41,388 bases of DNA from Pelagophyceae sp. CCMP2097 (taxonomy: Eukaryota > Sar > Pelagophyceae): NCBI GenBank assembly GCA_026770575.1, contig MU657236.1, positions 186,786-228,173 on the forward strand. Reading direction: 5' to 3'. The position numbers and the translations under genes are program-made. This document shows, in pieces, positions 9,955 to 19,742 of this stretch. Each line of letters opens with the position of its first letter. Positions within the stretch are counted from its first letter, which is position 1. Under the pieces are notes generated by a model. The model saw only the letters and a list, made by a program, of their open reading frames with translations. It made no database searches and was not told the DNA's origin.

Positions 9955-10930
9955 GCCTCGGACGGTCCCTCGGACGGTCGCTTGGGCGGTCCCTTGGACG
10001 GTTCCTTTCGACAGTCCCTTTGAGGGTCCCTCGAAGGGCCCACTGTGGCGGTCGATTTGACAGCGGTTTCTCGACGGTCCCTTGGACGGTCCTTTCGACA
10101 GTCTCTTCGACTGCGACCCATCTGCGACGCCTCCTGGACAGTCGCTCGGATGATCGCTCGGACGGTCGCTCGGACGGTCGCTCGGACGGTCGCTCGGACG
10201 GTCGCTCGGGCGGGCCATTAAAAGAGGCCTTACGAGCGACCGTGCAAAGGCTTTGTAAGTGGCCGCAAAAGAGGCCTTAGAGGGGCCCGCCCGAAGAGCT
10301 TTTCAAGGGCCCTTGAAAGGGGCCTCGTCGAGAAGGGCACTCGAGAGGGCCCCTCGAAACGGTCCCTTTGTACGGCGCCTCGAGAAGCCCCCTCTTGTTG
10401 GCCCGTCTCGAGGGTCCCTCGAAAAGGCGCCTTTCGGCGGCCTCTTGAGAAGGCCGTTCTCGCCGGCCTCTCGATGGGCTCCAAAACAGCCTCCCTACGA
10501 GACGGCCCTACGAGACGGCCCATCTCGCCGGCCCTTTGAAACGGCGCCTCAAGACGGCCGCTCGAGACGGCGCATGAGATGGTGCCTCGAAAAAGCCCCG
10601 TCTCCAAGGCCCTTCGAAACGGCGCCTTTGGACGGCCCCTCGAGTCACTCCCTCAAGAAGGCCACTCTCGCCGGCCCCTCGAAAGTGTCCCTTCAAACGG
10701 CCCTTGGAGACGACCACTCGCGAGGGCCCCTTCTCAACGTCGCGTGGACCGTGGCTCCCGAGATGCGTGCCGCGGGCGCCTTTCGGAGGGCCCGATCCCG
10801 CCGCTCGAAAGACGTGTGGTTCTGGAGCTGTGCGATCCAATTCGAAGAGGCCTTGCCCGTCCGGAGGGCTCAAGGACCCTTCAAAGAGGTCTTGCAAGCG
10901 ACCGCTTTAAGGCCGTGCAAGTGGCCACCA
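9955..10930 (-). repeat. Minisatellite tract, GGACGGTCCC orientation, with 12-bp array
   Basis: From 9955 to about 10215 the unit is the reverse complement of the left-arm unit (GGACGGTCCCTTGGACGG). It contains a clean 12-bp array (TCGCTCGGACGG, about five copies) at 10141-10210. From about 10260 to 10930 it becomes CTCGAGACGGCC / CTCGAAAAGGC units. I see no gene. Confidence 0.8.
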
Positions 10931-10979
10931 AAGAGACCTTGCAGGGGCCCGACTGTCAAACACCCGGCAGCCGTACAGC

Positions 10980-11185
10980 CAGGAGCAGGGACGGTGCATT
11001 CGGGTCGGGTTGCTCAATTTGTGCCGAACCCAAAGGGTCGCGTCTTTGTCGAACGATCAAACCCGCCTTCTCGGGTCGGGTTCGGGTTCGGGCTACGGCG
11101 AGACCCACTCAAAGACGGGTCGGCCAAAACGCGCAAGCCCGTCGATCCCGACCCGCGGGCGAACCTGAACCCGTCCCTGCTCCTG
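10980..11185. mobile_element. GC-core TIR element, copy D (best termini)
   Basis: This copy of 206 bp has perfect 15-bp terminal inverted repeats: CAGGAGCAGGGACGG at the left and CCGTCCCTGCTCCTG at the right. The interior matches the other copies (ACGCGCAAGCCCGTC, GTGCCGAACCCAAAGGGTCG). No target duplication is obvious. The best reading is a non-autonomous DNA transposon. Confidence 0.85.
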
Positions 11186-11683
11186 CCGAGGGCTTGGAAC
11201 TCAACCGGCCTCAACTGGGTCCATCACCGTCACGAATACTGGCGCCTGTATTCGTGCCGGATCTCATTTTGCGCCCTAGCCAAGGCGGTCGAAACGGGAG
11301 TGCGCCCCCTCCTCGACTGGTAGCCTGGGGATCTCCACGGCCGGGGAGCACGACGGGAAGGCACCGAAGGAGCTGCTCGAAGCGCCAGGCAGTCCCGGGG
11401 CTCTCGTTTGTTTTGCCCCGAGCCGCTCTACCGTCGCCGCACGCGCGGCGCAAGGAGCCGCGTTGAGAGATACTGCTTCCGCACGATGACCCTTGCTCCT
11501 CCGCGGTGGGGAAGCCCTCAAACGCCGCCAAAAACGGAGCAGAGGGCGCCAAACGCCCCCCGAGGCAGGTTGAATATCAATGCCGAGGGTGCGGCACACA
11601 ATGAGCAACCCGAAAACACCGCCCCTGCGTCGTTGCGAGCCGACCCCGAGTCCAGACGAGGGCCGCCGGGATAATCCAACAAG

Positions 11684-12514
11684 GTAGGTGTGGGCACTCC
11701 GGGGCCGGGCGAGGAGTTGTGCTGCCTAACAGGTGGTTGGCGCATCTTCCAAAACGTCAAAGGCCACCGCTATTCGACGGAGGACGTCGTCACCGCGCAC
11801 GTCGCGTCTGGGCTGCTGCAAGGGCGGGTGCGGCATTACGATCTCGGGTGCGGCATCGGCTCGGTTTTAATGATGGTGGCTTGGAGAGCCTCAAAGGAGA
11901 ACCGAATCCATTTCGGCACTGGAATCGAGGCGCAGCCCGACTCCTTCAAGCTGGCCCGACGGTCGATTGCCTTCAACGGCGCAAACTGCCAAGTTTTGGA
12001 AAAGGATTTAAGGGCATTTTCCGGTGTGGAAGAGCAATTAGACCCGTCGACTTTCGGTTTAGTTACGGGCACGCCGCCGTACTTCAACGTCTCCACGAAC
12101 GGCCCCGCCAAAACGACCAACGGCGCTTTGCCGCGGTGCGAGGAGTCGGCGGGGGCGAGGTATGAATTTCGAGGTGGCATGGAGGAATATTGCCAAGCAG
12201 GGGCGCGCTGCTTAGCCACTTTTGAAGAGCAGAACATTCCTTCAAAGTTCGTCTGCTGCGAAGGCGGCCTGCAGGTCAATTTAGAAAGGGTGGCCCTCGC
12301 AGCCGGCGCCGCTGGGCTGGTCATCGAGCGGCATCTTCCTGTCGTCGGCCGGGAAGGCAAGCCCCCTTTATTCGGCGTCTGGGTCTTCTCCAAGCGGGAA
12401 AACGCGGCGCAGCGGCACGCCGAGCCCGACGTTGCGCTGGTCGTGCGCGACTTGGCCGGGGCAAGGACGCCGGAGTACCTCCGTTTGCTCGGCGAAATGG
12501 GCATGACGCCGTAA
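11684..12514 (+). CDS. TrmN6/YfiC-like (adenine-N6) methyltransferase exon
   Basis: This exon encodes 276 residues of a class I SAM-dependent methyltransferase of the tRNA1(Val) A37-N6 type (COG4123 group). The family-typical GGWRIFQNVKGHRYSTEDVV opens the domain. Motif I is DLGCGIGS, motif II is GIEAQPDSFKLARRSIAFN, and the catalytic motif reads GTPPYF where bacterial members have NPPY. Replacement of Asn by Thr is notable because that Asn normally contacts the target amine, so activity or substrate may differ. The upstream boundary is taken as CAACAAG before 11684 (phase 0), since a stop lies just upstream in frame and no ATG is present. That implies an upstream exon, most simply 8196-8561. 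The stop TAA is at 12512-12514. Confidence 0.8.
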   Translation, partial: VGVGTPGPGEELCCLTGGWRIFQNVKGHRYSTEDVVTAHVASGLLQGRVRHYDLGCGIGSVLMMVAWRASKENRIHFGTGIEAQPDSFKLARRSIAFNGANCQVLEKDLRAFSGVEEQLDPSTFGLVTGTPPYFNVSTNGPAKTTNGALPRCEESAGARYEFRGGMEEYCQAGARCLATFEEQNIPSKFVCCEGGLQVNLERVALAAGAAGLVIERHLPVVGREGKPPLFGVWVFSKRENAAQRHAEPDVALVVRDLAGARTPEYLRLLGEMGMTP

Positions 12515-13046
12515 TCTTCTCCGCGGATCCCTATAGGATATCTCATTCAAGCGGAAACGTCGCGACTCCACTGGGTCTTCGGGTCTTCCAAACCTGCATT
12601 GCACTGCCCGTGCCGCCTTTTTCCGGCGTATACCTCGCCGAATGCAGCCACTCCTGAGTAAAGCCCGTCGAGGGTGGAGGTGACCCGATGCTGACCGGGA
12701 AAAACGTTTTAGATGAGGTTAATCGAATTGTAAATGAAGTTAATTTGATACTAGAAGTTCCTAGGGGAGGTTGTACTTTCAATGAGGTTGATCACAATTC
12801 TAGATGAGGTTGTGCTTGGTACCCACAAACGCGAACTGGGTGCCATAACCTTTTAAACTGCAAATTATGGCAAAAAGGTGATCTTCAACCCCAGTTCTTC
12901 GTCATATAATGTAATCGAGTCGCGTCCGACACGATTACGTTATTCGCGTCGCCAGCGTGTATGAATGCACCCAAGTTCGAACCCGCAATAATCTCAGATT
13001 AGCGAGCGTGTCTCGATCAATGACATCTGCATGCTCGTGCTGTAAC
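12515..13046. other. Gene-free AT-rich interval
   Basis: I see no gene in the space after the methyltransferase. Around 12710-12815 a short motif AGATGAGGTT / AATGAGGTTGATC is repeated three or four times near AATT steps. Confidence 0.5.
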
Positions 13047-13048
13047 TA

Positions 13049-13238
13049 GGAAGTTCCACCCCCAATTAGAATCGGCTTTCCCGGAAATCCCCCAATTAGA
13101 ATCAACCTTTTCCTGAACATATTCTGCTCTATCGGAGCACCGGGCTTCCCTTTTTCTGAACATATTATATTTCCAAGCTCCCTGATTGGTCAGAAACGAT
13201 TCTAATTGGGGATTATTCTAATTGGGGGTGGAACTTCC
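13049..13238. mobile_element. GGAAGTTCC-family MITE, complete (AATTAGAATC subfamily)
   Basis: A 190-bp element with perfect terminal inverted repeats of 24 bp beginning GGAAGTTCCACCCCC, flanked on both sides by TA. Internal CCCCAATTAGAATC motifs occur again as sub-terminal inverted copies. It has no coding capacity and is a non-autonomous DNA transposon. Confidence 0.9.
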
Positions 13239-13263
13239 TAGGCCTCTGGTAACGAATCTGGAA

Positions 13264-13655
13264 TAGACGGGTTCATTTTATTTAACAAGTTCAGAACTCG
13301 TACCCAAATGCGAGTTAAGGCGATAGTTCAGAAGAGTTTAGGAATCGCATTTGCACTTTGAGTTCAGACCCGGAGGCGGCGGCATTTTATCATCTTTATT
13401 TTGACGATTGCAGTCACGTCCCATCGAAATCTAGGCGAGCCGGTTCGAACCCCACCGGCGGCATTTCGAACCTGACCTGGGTTTGAAAAAAAAACTCACT
13501 AAATTTATTTATTATTTTTTGAACAATTGAGGCAGCCACATTTGCGGGTCAGAGTTCAGTTTAACCAGTTCAGAACTAGTTCAGAACTGTTCTGGCTGTG
13601 TATTTGCCATTTTCTGAGCGAGTTCTGAACTAGTTAAATAAAGTGGACCTGTCTA
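13264..13655. mobile_element. MITE-like element with ~37-bp TIRs
   Basis: The left end TAGACGGGTTCATTTTATTT and the reverse complement of the right end TAGACAGGTCCACTTTATTT continue to match through AAC(A/T)AGTTCAGAACTCG. This gives about 37 bp with five mismatches over a 392-bp element. The interior repeats GTTCAGAACT and contains GGTTCGAACCCCACC followed downstream by an A-run, which resembles a Pol III B-box. It is non-coding. Confidence 0.8.
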
Positions 13656-13709
13656 TTGTTTGTGTTTCTTTAGTATGAAGTTCCACCCCCTATTGGATTC
13701 TGCTCCCTA

Positions 13710-13899
13710 GGAAGTTCCACCCCCTATTGGATTCTGCTCCATATTGGATTCGGAATGGCCAATGAGAGGGCTTGAAAATGCAATTTATTCAGAAAAGCAT
13801 TTTTTGCACCAATCCAAGTGCTCTTAAAAAGTGTGAAAAGTTCAGAAGAAGGTTGGAATACAATAGGGGATCCTGAATCCAATAGGGCGAAGGACTTCC
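13710..13899. mobile_element. GGAAGTTCC-family MITE, complete (TATTGGATTC subfamily)
   Basis: A 190-bp element from GGAAGTTCCACCCCCTATTG to AAGGACTTCC with TA on both sides. A truncated duplicate of its left terminus lies immediately upstream (13678-13707), as if one copy had inserted into the end of another. A near-identical copy occupies an intron of the NCA2-family gene at 33798-33986. Confidence 0.9.
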
Positions 13900-13974
13900 T
13901 ATATAAACCCTACGAATTAGGGTTAGGGGGGTTAGGGTAGGGTGATGGGTTCAGATAGGGGGCACAACCACTTT

Positions 13975-14100
13975 TAAAAAAATAAAATCGCCGACGTCGG
14001 CATCGAGGTTGCGCGGGCTCGAATGAGCTCGTCGAGAGAGAAGGACCCAGCCAGTTTTCATCGACATCGTCCGTAAACTCATCGCGTGGCAAGTGCACAA
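13975..14100 (-). repeat. Dispersed repeat (GCGATGAGTTTACGGAC), copy 2
   Basis: The inverted counterpart of 1662-1775. It shares CGCGATGAGTTTACGGAC, TCTCTCGACGAGCTC, GCGCAACCT and TTTTATTTTTT. Confidence 0.6.
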
Positions 14101-14149
14101 AGATGACATTTTTTATCATGCGGTCGTGGGTGCCTGTTCGGGCCACCGG

Positions 14150-14750
14150 TGCGGCGCAGGCTGCCAGCAGCTGCACCGGTCAGCAGCACGGCAGTCGCCA
14201 CGGTCGAGCCGGGCCGCGCATCTGGATCTGGACGTTGGACGTCAACAGCGAGATCTGGTCCTTCTCGGCGCCGATTGTCACGATGCGCACCGACGACCGC
14301 GCTACGCGAAAAGCGGCGAGCGCCTAGGCCAACGACCGGGACGGCGCGCCGATGGCCGGCGCTTGCGCCGGCGCCGGCGCCTTGAGCGCCGCGCGCTCAC
14401 GCGCCGCGCGAATACGCCGCACAAACGTCGCCTCGCCGTCGACATCCACCACGCCCCGCTCGACGTCGGTGGCAGTGAGGAGGCGGCCCGCCATCTCGGG
14501 GCCCCGCCCCGCACCTCGCGGCGTTTGACAGAATGCGCAAGTAGGTTTTGTGTGCAAGGTCAATACCTAGCGAGGTCGCTCGGCGTCCTCGTAAGCCACG
14601 CCGACGACATGCACCACACCCTGCTCGACGCTCGCGACGCTGAGGCGGCAGCCTGCCATCACAGGCGGCCCCTCCGGCACAAGGTCGCGAACACTCACGC
14701 AGAAGTAGAAGGGTCTCCGAACTGCAAGGTCAAAACCTCTGCATAGAGTA
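14150..14750 (-). pseudogene. Tandem decayed gene fragments, family unknown
   Basis: On the minus strand two neighbouring units of about 190 bp each open with TTGACCTTGCA. They encode related peptides: PVMAGCRLSVASVEQGVVHV and PEMAGRLLTATDVERGVVDV (the latter followed by DGEATFVRRIRAARERAALK). The first ends in TAG after 40 codons and the second in TAG after the APAPAQAP stretch. A third coherent stretch (VRIVTIGAEKDQISLLTSNV, then QIQMRGPARPW) lies further on. No start codon or clean splice chain links them. They look like a duplicated, decaying exon set. I do not recognise the family. Confidence 0.4.
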
Positions 14751-15074
14751 CGGCGTCGCTAGTAGCTATGTTACGTCGCTGATTTTTGGGCACAGGGCCA
14801 CGCCAGCTGGAGATAGAGCTTTTTGGGCCATTCGGTTTTATGCGAGGTCAATTTTGAGGTCGTTCTTCGGGCGCCTCGCGCGCGGGCACCTTTGCCCAAG
14901 GCGCCGAGCGGAGGGTCAAGGGTCCGAGTATAGGGTCTTTCTATGGGCGGGAACCATCTCTACTCGACGCCGGCACGTATGGGCCAGATGCGGGGGTGAA
15001 GTGTGAAATGGTCTCAACTTGGAGGGGCGCTCACGGCGCTCAGAGTGGTGCCCAAATCGCAGCTCGGAGGTATG

Positions 15075-15779
15075 NNNNNNNNNNNNNNNNNNNNNNNNNN
15101 NNNNNNNNNNNNNNNNNNNNNNNNNNNNNNNNNNNNNNNNNNNNNNNNNNNNNNNNNNNNNNNNNNNNNNNNNNNNNNNNNNNNNNNNNNNNNNNNNNNN
15201 NNNNNNNNNNNNNNNNNNNNNNNNNNNNNNNNNNNNNNNNNNNNNNNNNNNNNNNNNNNNNNNNNNNNNNNNNNNNNNNNNNNNNNNNNNNNNNNNNNNN
15301 NNNNNNNNNNNNNNNNNNNNNNNNNNNNNNNNNNNNNNNNNNNNNNNNNNNNNNNNNNNNNNNNNNNNNNNNNNNNNNNNNNNNNNNNNNNNNNNNNNNN
15401 NNNNNNNNNNNNNNNNNNNNNNNNNNNNNNNNNNNNNNNNNNNNNNNNNNNNNNNNNNNNNNNNNNNNNNNNNNNNNNNNNNNNNNNNNNNNNNNNNNNN
15501 NNNNNNNNNNNNNNNNNNNNNNNNNNNNNNNNNNNNNNNNNNNNNNNNNNNNNNNNNNNNNNNNNNNNNNNNNNNNNNNNNNNNNNNNNNNNNNNNNNNN
15601 NNNNNNNNNNNNNNNNNNNNNNNNNNNNNNNNNNNNNNNNNNNNNNNNNNNNNNNNNNNNNNNNNNNNNNNNNNNNNNNNNNNNNNNNNNNNNNNNNNNN
15701 NNNNNNNNNNNNNNNNNNNNNNNNNNNNNNNNNNNNNNNNNNNNNNNNNNNNNNNNNNNNNNNNNNNNNNNNNNNNNNN
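15075..15779. other. Assembly gap (705 N)
   Basis: Unresolved bases. The flanks are AT/GC-mixed non-coding sequence. Any open frame across it is an artefact. Confidence 1.
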
Positions 15780-15844
15780 CACCCCCCCACCACCCTCGCT
15801 CCAAGAGAAAATCGGTACCATGAAGATGCTGCTAGTACAATTGT

Positions 15845-15895
15845 AGGCGCCTCTTGAGTAGGCGCCCTTCAGAGGGCGTACCCCCTACGGGGGGG
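15845..15895 (+). repeat. Short dispersed repeat TGAGTAGGCGCCCTTCAGAG, copy 1
   Basis: It shares about 32 bp (TTGAGTAGGCGCCCTTCAGA, then GGGCGTACCCCC) with 22340-22376. It lies just before the methyltransferase start, so it may be part of its 5' leader or a repeat relic. Confidence 0.6.
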
Positions 15896-15913
15896 GTCCC
15901 TGTACGGAAGGGC

Positions 15914-17457
15914 ATGGGGCGCGTTTGGCGGCTGGTTTCTTGGGCCATGCTTGCGACGTCTAGCGCGGCGGGCGATTTGCGGGCGTCCGCCGCGGTCGAC
16001 GAATTTGGCGTCGCGCGGGCGTACGAGCATGGCGCCGCGGCCGCGCACGACTATGGCGCCGCGGCCGCGGTCCCAAGGCTGACGTGGCTCGCGGGGGCGA
16101 CGCCTGGCAGGCCCGTCGACCCAAATCCGCGTGAAACGTTTCGAGTCTCCGTCCCGGTGCTCGGGCGGCGGCGCGCTGATTCGCCGCTGAATTGCGTGCG
16201 CACGAGAGCTGCGCGTGCTGAAGCGCACGATGGCTGCGCGCGCTGAAGCGCTCCATCACAGATGCGCGGCCACGCGCACTTCCGAGTGTCGAACCTCGAC
16301 GCGGTCAAAACCGCCTGGCGCAAGGGCTTCGGCGGCGACGACCTCGGCTTAGCCTTGGAGCTCCGGAACGCCGGAGCGGTGGTGTGGACCGCGTACGGGA
16401 GCGCCTGGGGTGTGCTCGAGGCAGGCAGCGACGGCACGTACCGCAGCCCGCTCGACGACCTCGACTTAAAAACGGGCTGCTACGCCATCTCGGCGACGCT
16501 CGTCCGACGCAATTCATCCTCAGAGGACACGCCGCTGTCGAACACTGCGGTGCGCAGAGGCGCCATCGGAGACGAGCAGGCCTGCGGCAGAGCGCCCGAT
16601 TATGCCGGGTCCGACCCGCGAACCGCTAAACTCTCGGCGCTCGCGCAGCGCGCCTTTGATTCGGCTTATTCGCAGTCTTGCGCTTTGCGGGCCGACGTCG
16701 CAGAAACCTGGGGCATGACGGGTGCCAACCTGAAGCACCTGCTCTGCGATCTCGGCGAAAGCGACTTGTCATACCTCGAGATCGGCGTCCTGCAGGGTTC
16801 GACAATGGTCTCCTTTGCCAACGGCCGAGAAAAGCGTGCAATCGGCGTGGACAATTGGAGCGAGTTTGCGGATTACCAGAGCAAGCCAAAAGCCGAGCGC
16901 AACGTCGCAAGTATGGCATCGGGCGCGATCCTCATCGATGCAGACGCGTGGGACTCGGCAACGCCAAAGCGCGCCGTGGCGTCGCTCGGCGGCGGCAAAT
17001 TCGACATCTTTTTCTACGATGGTGGTCACTCTGCCGAAGATCATTACGCGGCTCTGCCGTTTTACCTCGACACCCTCGCCAAGACCTTTATCTTCCTAGT
17101 CGACGACTGGGATGAGGCAAACGCCCAAGCCTCGACGTGGGCCGCCATCGCCCACGGCAGACTCAGAGTCGACTGGCGACACCGCCGCGTCCAAACCCGG
17201 GCTATTCGACCGGTGTCTGGCGCAGAGGTGGTCTTCTCGCGCGGAGGTGCGCAAATAGGTTGCACGAAACGGTCCATCCCATCCCATTCGACCACCACCT
17301 CGCAAAACCCGCCGCGCAAGACTTTCGCGAAAAGTGGAACAGCGGCCTCGGCGCTTTTGTCTTGAGCCAAAGCGCCGCGGCCGCAGACGCCGCGGCTGCA
17401 GACGACGACCCACCCGGCGCGGGCCCGGGGCACGCCCGGCGCGGCAAAGCGCTGTGA
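15914..17457 (+). CDS. Class I SAM methyltransferase (Methyltransf_24-like) with signal peptide, 3 exons
   Basis: Proposed exons are 15914-16195, 16262-17246 and 17321-17457 (467 aa). The ATG at 15914 gives a hydrophobic leader (MGRVWRLVSWAMLATSSAAG), suggesting secretion or entry to the endomembrane system. Intron 1 (66 nt, GTGCGC to CACAG, phase 0) removes an in-frame TGA. Intron 2 (74 nt, GTGCGC to CGCAAG, phase 1) reconnects VVFSR to FREKWNSGLGAFVL and is less certain. Residues about 245-380 carry the methyltransferase core: YLEIGVLQGSTMVSFANG, AIGVDNWSEF, DIFFYDGGHSAEDHYAALPF and FIFLVDDWD. These match the small-molecule or sugar methyltransferase group with EIG(V)xxGxS and DGxH motifs. 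The N-terminal about 120 residues may be a beta-rich domain. Substrate unknown. If intron 2 is not used, the protein ends at 17365. Confidence 0.75.
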
Positions 17458-17465
17458 TGCCACAA

Positions 17466-19376
17466 AAAAATGGTCTTTTCTTACCAGTTCTTTTGGTTTG
17501 ATTTCCGTTGAAGGGAGTTTGTGGGTGACTTTGAAATATTTTAATCGCCTTTTTGAAAAATAGAGGTACCCCCAAACACTTAGAAAAGTTTAGTTGCATA
17601 ATAATTTGCATGTTCACATGCAAATTATTTTAGGCAATTATCGCGAGTTTCCATGAAGAGCCCTCACGGGCCATAGATTTGGGCGGCGGCACTGAACGCG
17701 ATTGGAAGGAAGCGCCTACCTTGAAGATCGCGCCTACTTAGAGCGGCGACGATGCTCAAGAGGTAGGATCTGCGGTCCCGTCGGGGCCACAGGGGCCTCT
17801 GGGGCAGGCTGCAAAACGGCCGTTTTCGAAATCGACGGAACGGCCGCAGATCCTGCCTCTTAAGGGTTTAGCGGCCTCTAAGCGTGTCAAGTAGGCTGCT
17901 CGATGCTTAAGAGGCAGGATCCATGGGCCCGTCAGGGTCACAGGGGCCTCCGACGGCCATCTTCTTTGGCGATCGATGAGAGGGGGTCCTTGCGCATTTT
18001 GTTGAATTTGTATTTTTGACTTTGCAGCGGATACAATTGCAGAATGGAAGAACTGGTAGAATTCTTGTCCCAGCGACTTTTCTTAAGCAGGGCCGATTTT
18101 AGGCTGCCATAGCTGATCCGTCGAACGGATTATTTTGTCGTGTGTGTTTATTACTGAAAAGTTTGCTCTTGGTCTCCCCCTGAAATGGGTACTTTTGAAT
18201 GCGCTTGGCGCGCCGCGCATGCGCGTCCCATAGGCCCGTTGAGCGGCGCCATGGACGACCTGAAGGGGCTGGGAGGGCCCAGAGCGCAACGATCAGCGCG
18301 GAGACCGCGCGGCTCGAAAATTGAGCCTGAGGAGGTCGGGACCGCTGCGCTCCCGGCGCTGTCTACGACAACGACCGCGCCGTTGCGGTCGCCATCGGGG
18401 CCGGCCGCAACGTACGCCTCGGCGTCATCTCGCCCGTCATCAGCGTTAACTACTGGAGGCTGCCTGAGTCGTTTGCGGCGAAGCTAGCTTGCCCTTCCGG
18501 AAGGGGCAAACCGAGAGGAATTTCTGTGTAGAATATCGATAAGAGGGCTTTTAAGGATATATTAAATTCCTAAAACGACGCGCGATGGGAAGTAATGGGA
18601 AGTCCACAATTATGGCGGGGTTCGATTCAACGCACGAAGGGAGGCGCACCTGCCCCAGAACTGTCCAAGTCCAGGCACTTTTATCACTCGCCAAAATATC
18701 ATCTGTGTCGGCCAGGTTAGTACCGATAGAGGCGCGCAGATCGAAACCCCTTTTGCAGCCCTATCCACGGGGACCATGACCGCGCGTGGCCAAGTTCCTA
18801 GATGATTCCGGCTGCAGGGGAAGGAGGACGGGTGTGTCTTAAATTTACTGCTTTTGTATGGAGTCCCATTTGCAAACCCGACGCGGGAAGTCCGCAATTC
18901 CGGCGGGGACCAATGCAACACATGGTGGGCGACCGCCCTGCCGTATAATTGTGGGCTTCCCTTGGCAGGAATGCAAAGTTCTCACGCTGCCAAGCAACCA
19001 ACTTTGCCGACCCAATGTATACGATAGAGGCGCGCGCTTCCAAAATACCTTGTGCAGGCCCATCAACGAGGGCCCTAACCGCGCGTGGCCAAACTCCTAG
19101 CCGATTCTGTCAGCAGCGCGAGGAGCGCGGACGTGCCCAAGGAGGCCTGTTCCGGAAACTTGCAGGCTAAGGAGAGAGAGAAGGGAGACCAGAAAACGTA
19201 AACACCCACCACATTGTTTTCGTTCAGCGGATCAGTTGTGGGCTTCTATAGAACTGGGAATCCCTGAACCTATTTTTAGAACCTGGGTCAGAAAGGTTAA
19301 TCGCCACGTTTGATGCACCACGCCCTAAGATCGAACGAGTCGTAGCCAACTTTCAACTTTACATTGTCATTAGAGT
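17466..19376. other. Gene-poor interval
   Basis: I find no convincing gene. Around 18361-18510 a plus-strand stretch reads VYDNDRAVAVAIGAGRNVRL, then GVISPVISVNYWRLPESFAA, like part of a real protein. It is preceded by two stops in frame, so a decayed fragment is possible. Short repeats of GAGGCAGGATC / AGGTAGGATC occur at 17757-17935. Confidence 0.35.
18596..19130 (+). repeat. Diverged tandem duplication, ~240-bp unit
   Basis: Units 18596-18830 and 18886-19130 share the order GGGAAGTCCxCAATT, GGCGGGG, GATAGAGGCGCGC, CCGCGCGTGGCCAA and TCCTAGxxGATTC with many substitutions. It is non-coding and looks like an old segmental duplication or two copies of one repeat. Confidence 0.6.
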
Positions 19377-19742
19377 AAAGGTCGATTTAATTAAGAACCT
19401 GGTCAATTTAAGAACCGGCGAAAAAATCGACAAACGACGTTCAATATCTCAATAAAGTATTTTTAAGACCCAATTAAAATCCATTAAATCCCTTATTGGG
19501 ATATTATCTGGCTCCAGGCCAGGGGCCCGGTTCTTTATCTGACCAAGTGTTTTTTTAAGAACCGATGGTCGGGCCGGACTCTGCCTGTGCTTCATTTCTC
19601 ACAGAGGTCCTCCGCGGACGCCATGATTTGGGGGTGGGTGGTGGGGACCCAGGCGCGTCCCCTGGCAGCGTCAAACCTCAAACAGCGGCGTCGCCGGGCC
19701 TCTGATTTTTTTTCGCTTAGCCGGTTCTTAAATTGACCTTCA
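19377..19742. mobile_element. MITE-like element, TIR AAGGTCAATTTAAGAACCGG
   Basis: GGTCAATTTAAGAACCGG at 19405-19422 is a perfect 18-bp inverted match to CCGGTTCTTAAATTGACC near 19720-19737. A second, slightly diverged left terminus (AAGGTCGATTTAATTAAG) precedes it. The interior is AT-rich with a TTTTTTTAAGAACC motif. It is non-coding. Confidence 0.7.

Noticed and set aside
11684..11732. A 49-nt intron between AAG before GTAGGT and CTAACAG at the start of the methyltransferase exon
   Set aside because: Splice motifs look good, but the stretch is open in frame and encodes a plausible family-like PGPGEELCCLTGGWR lead-in. Removing it would leave an upstream exon with a stop and no start.
14916..15857. 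Open frames across the N block
   Set aside because: They exist only because the gap has no stops.
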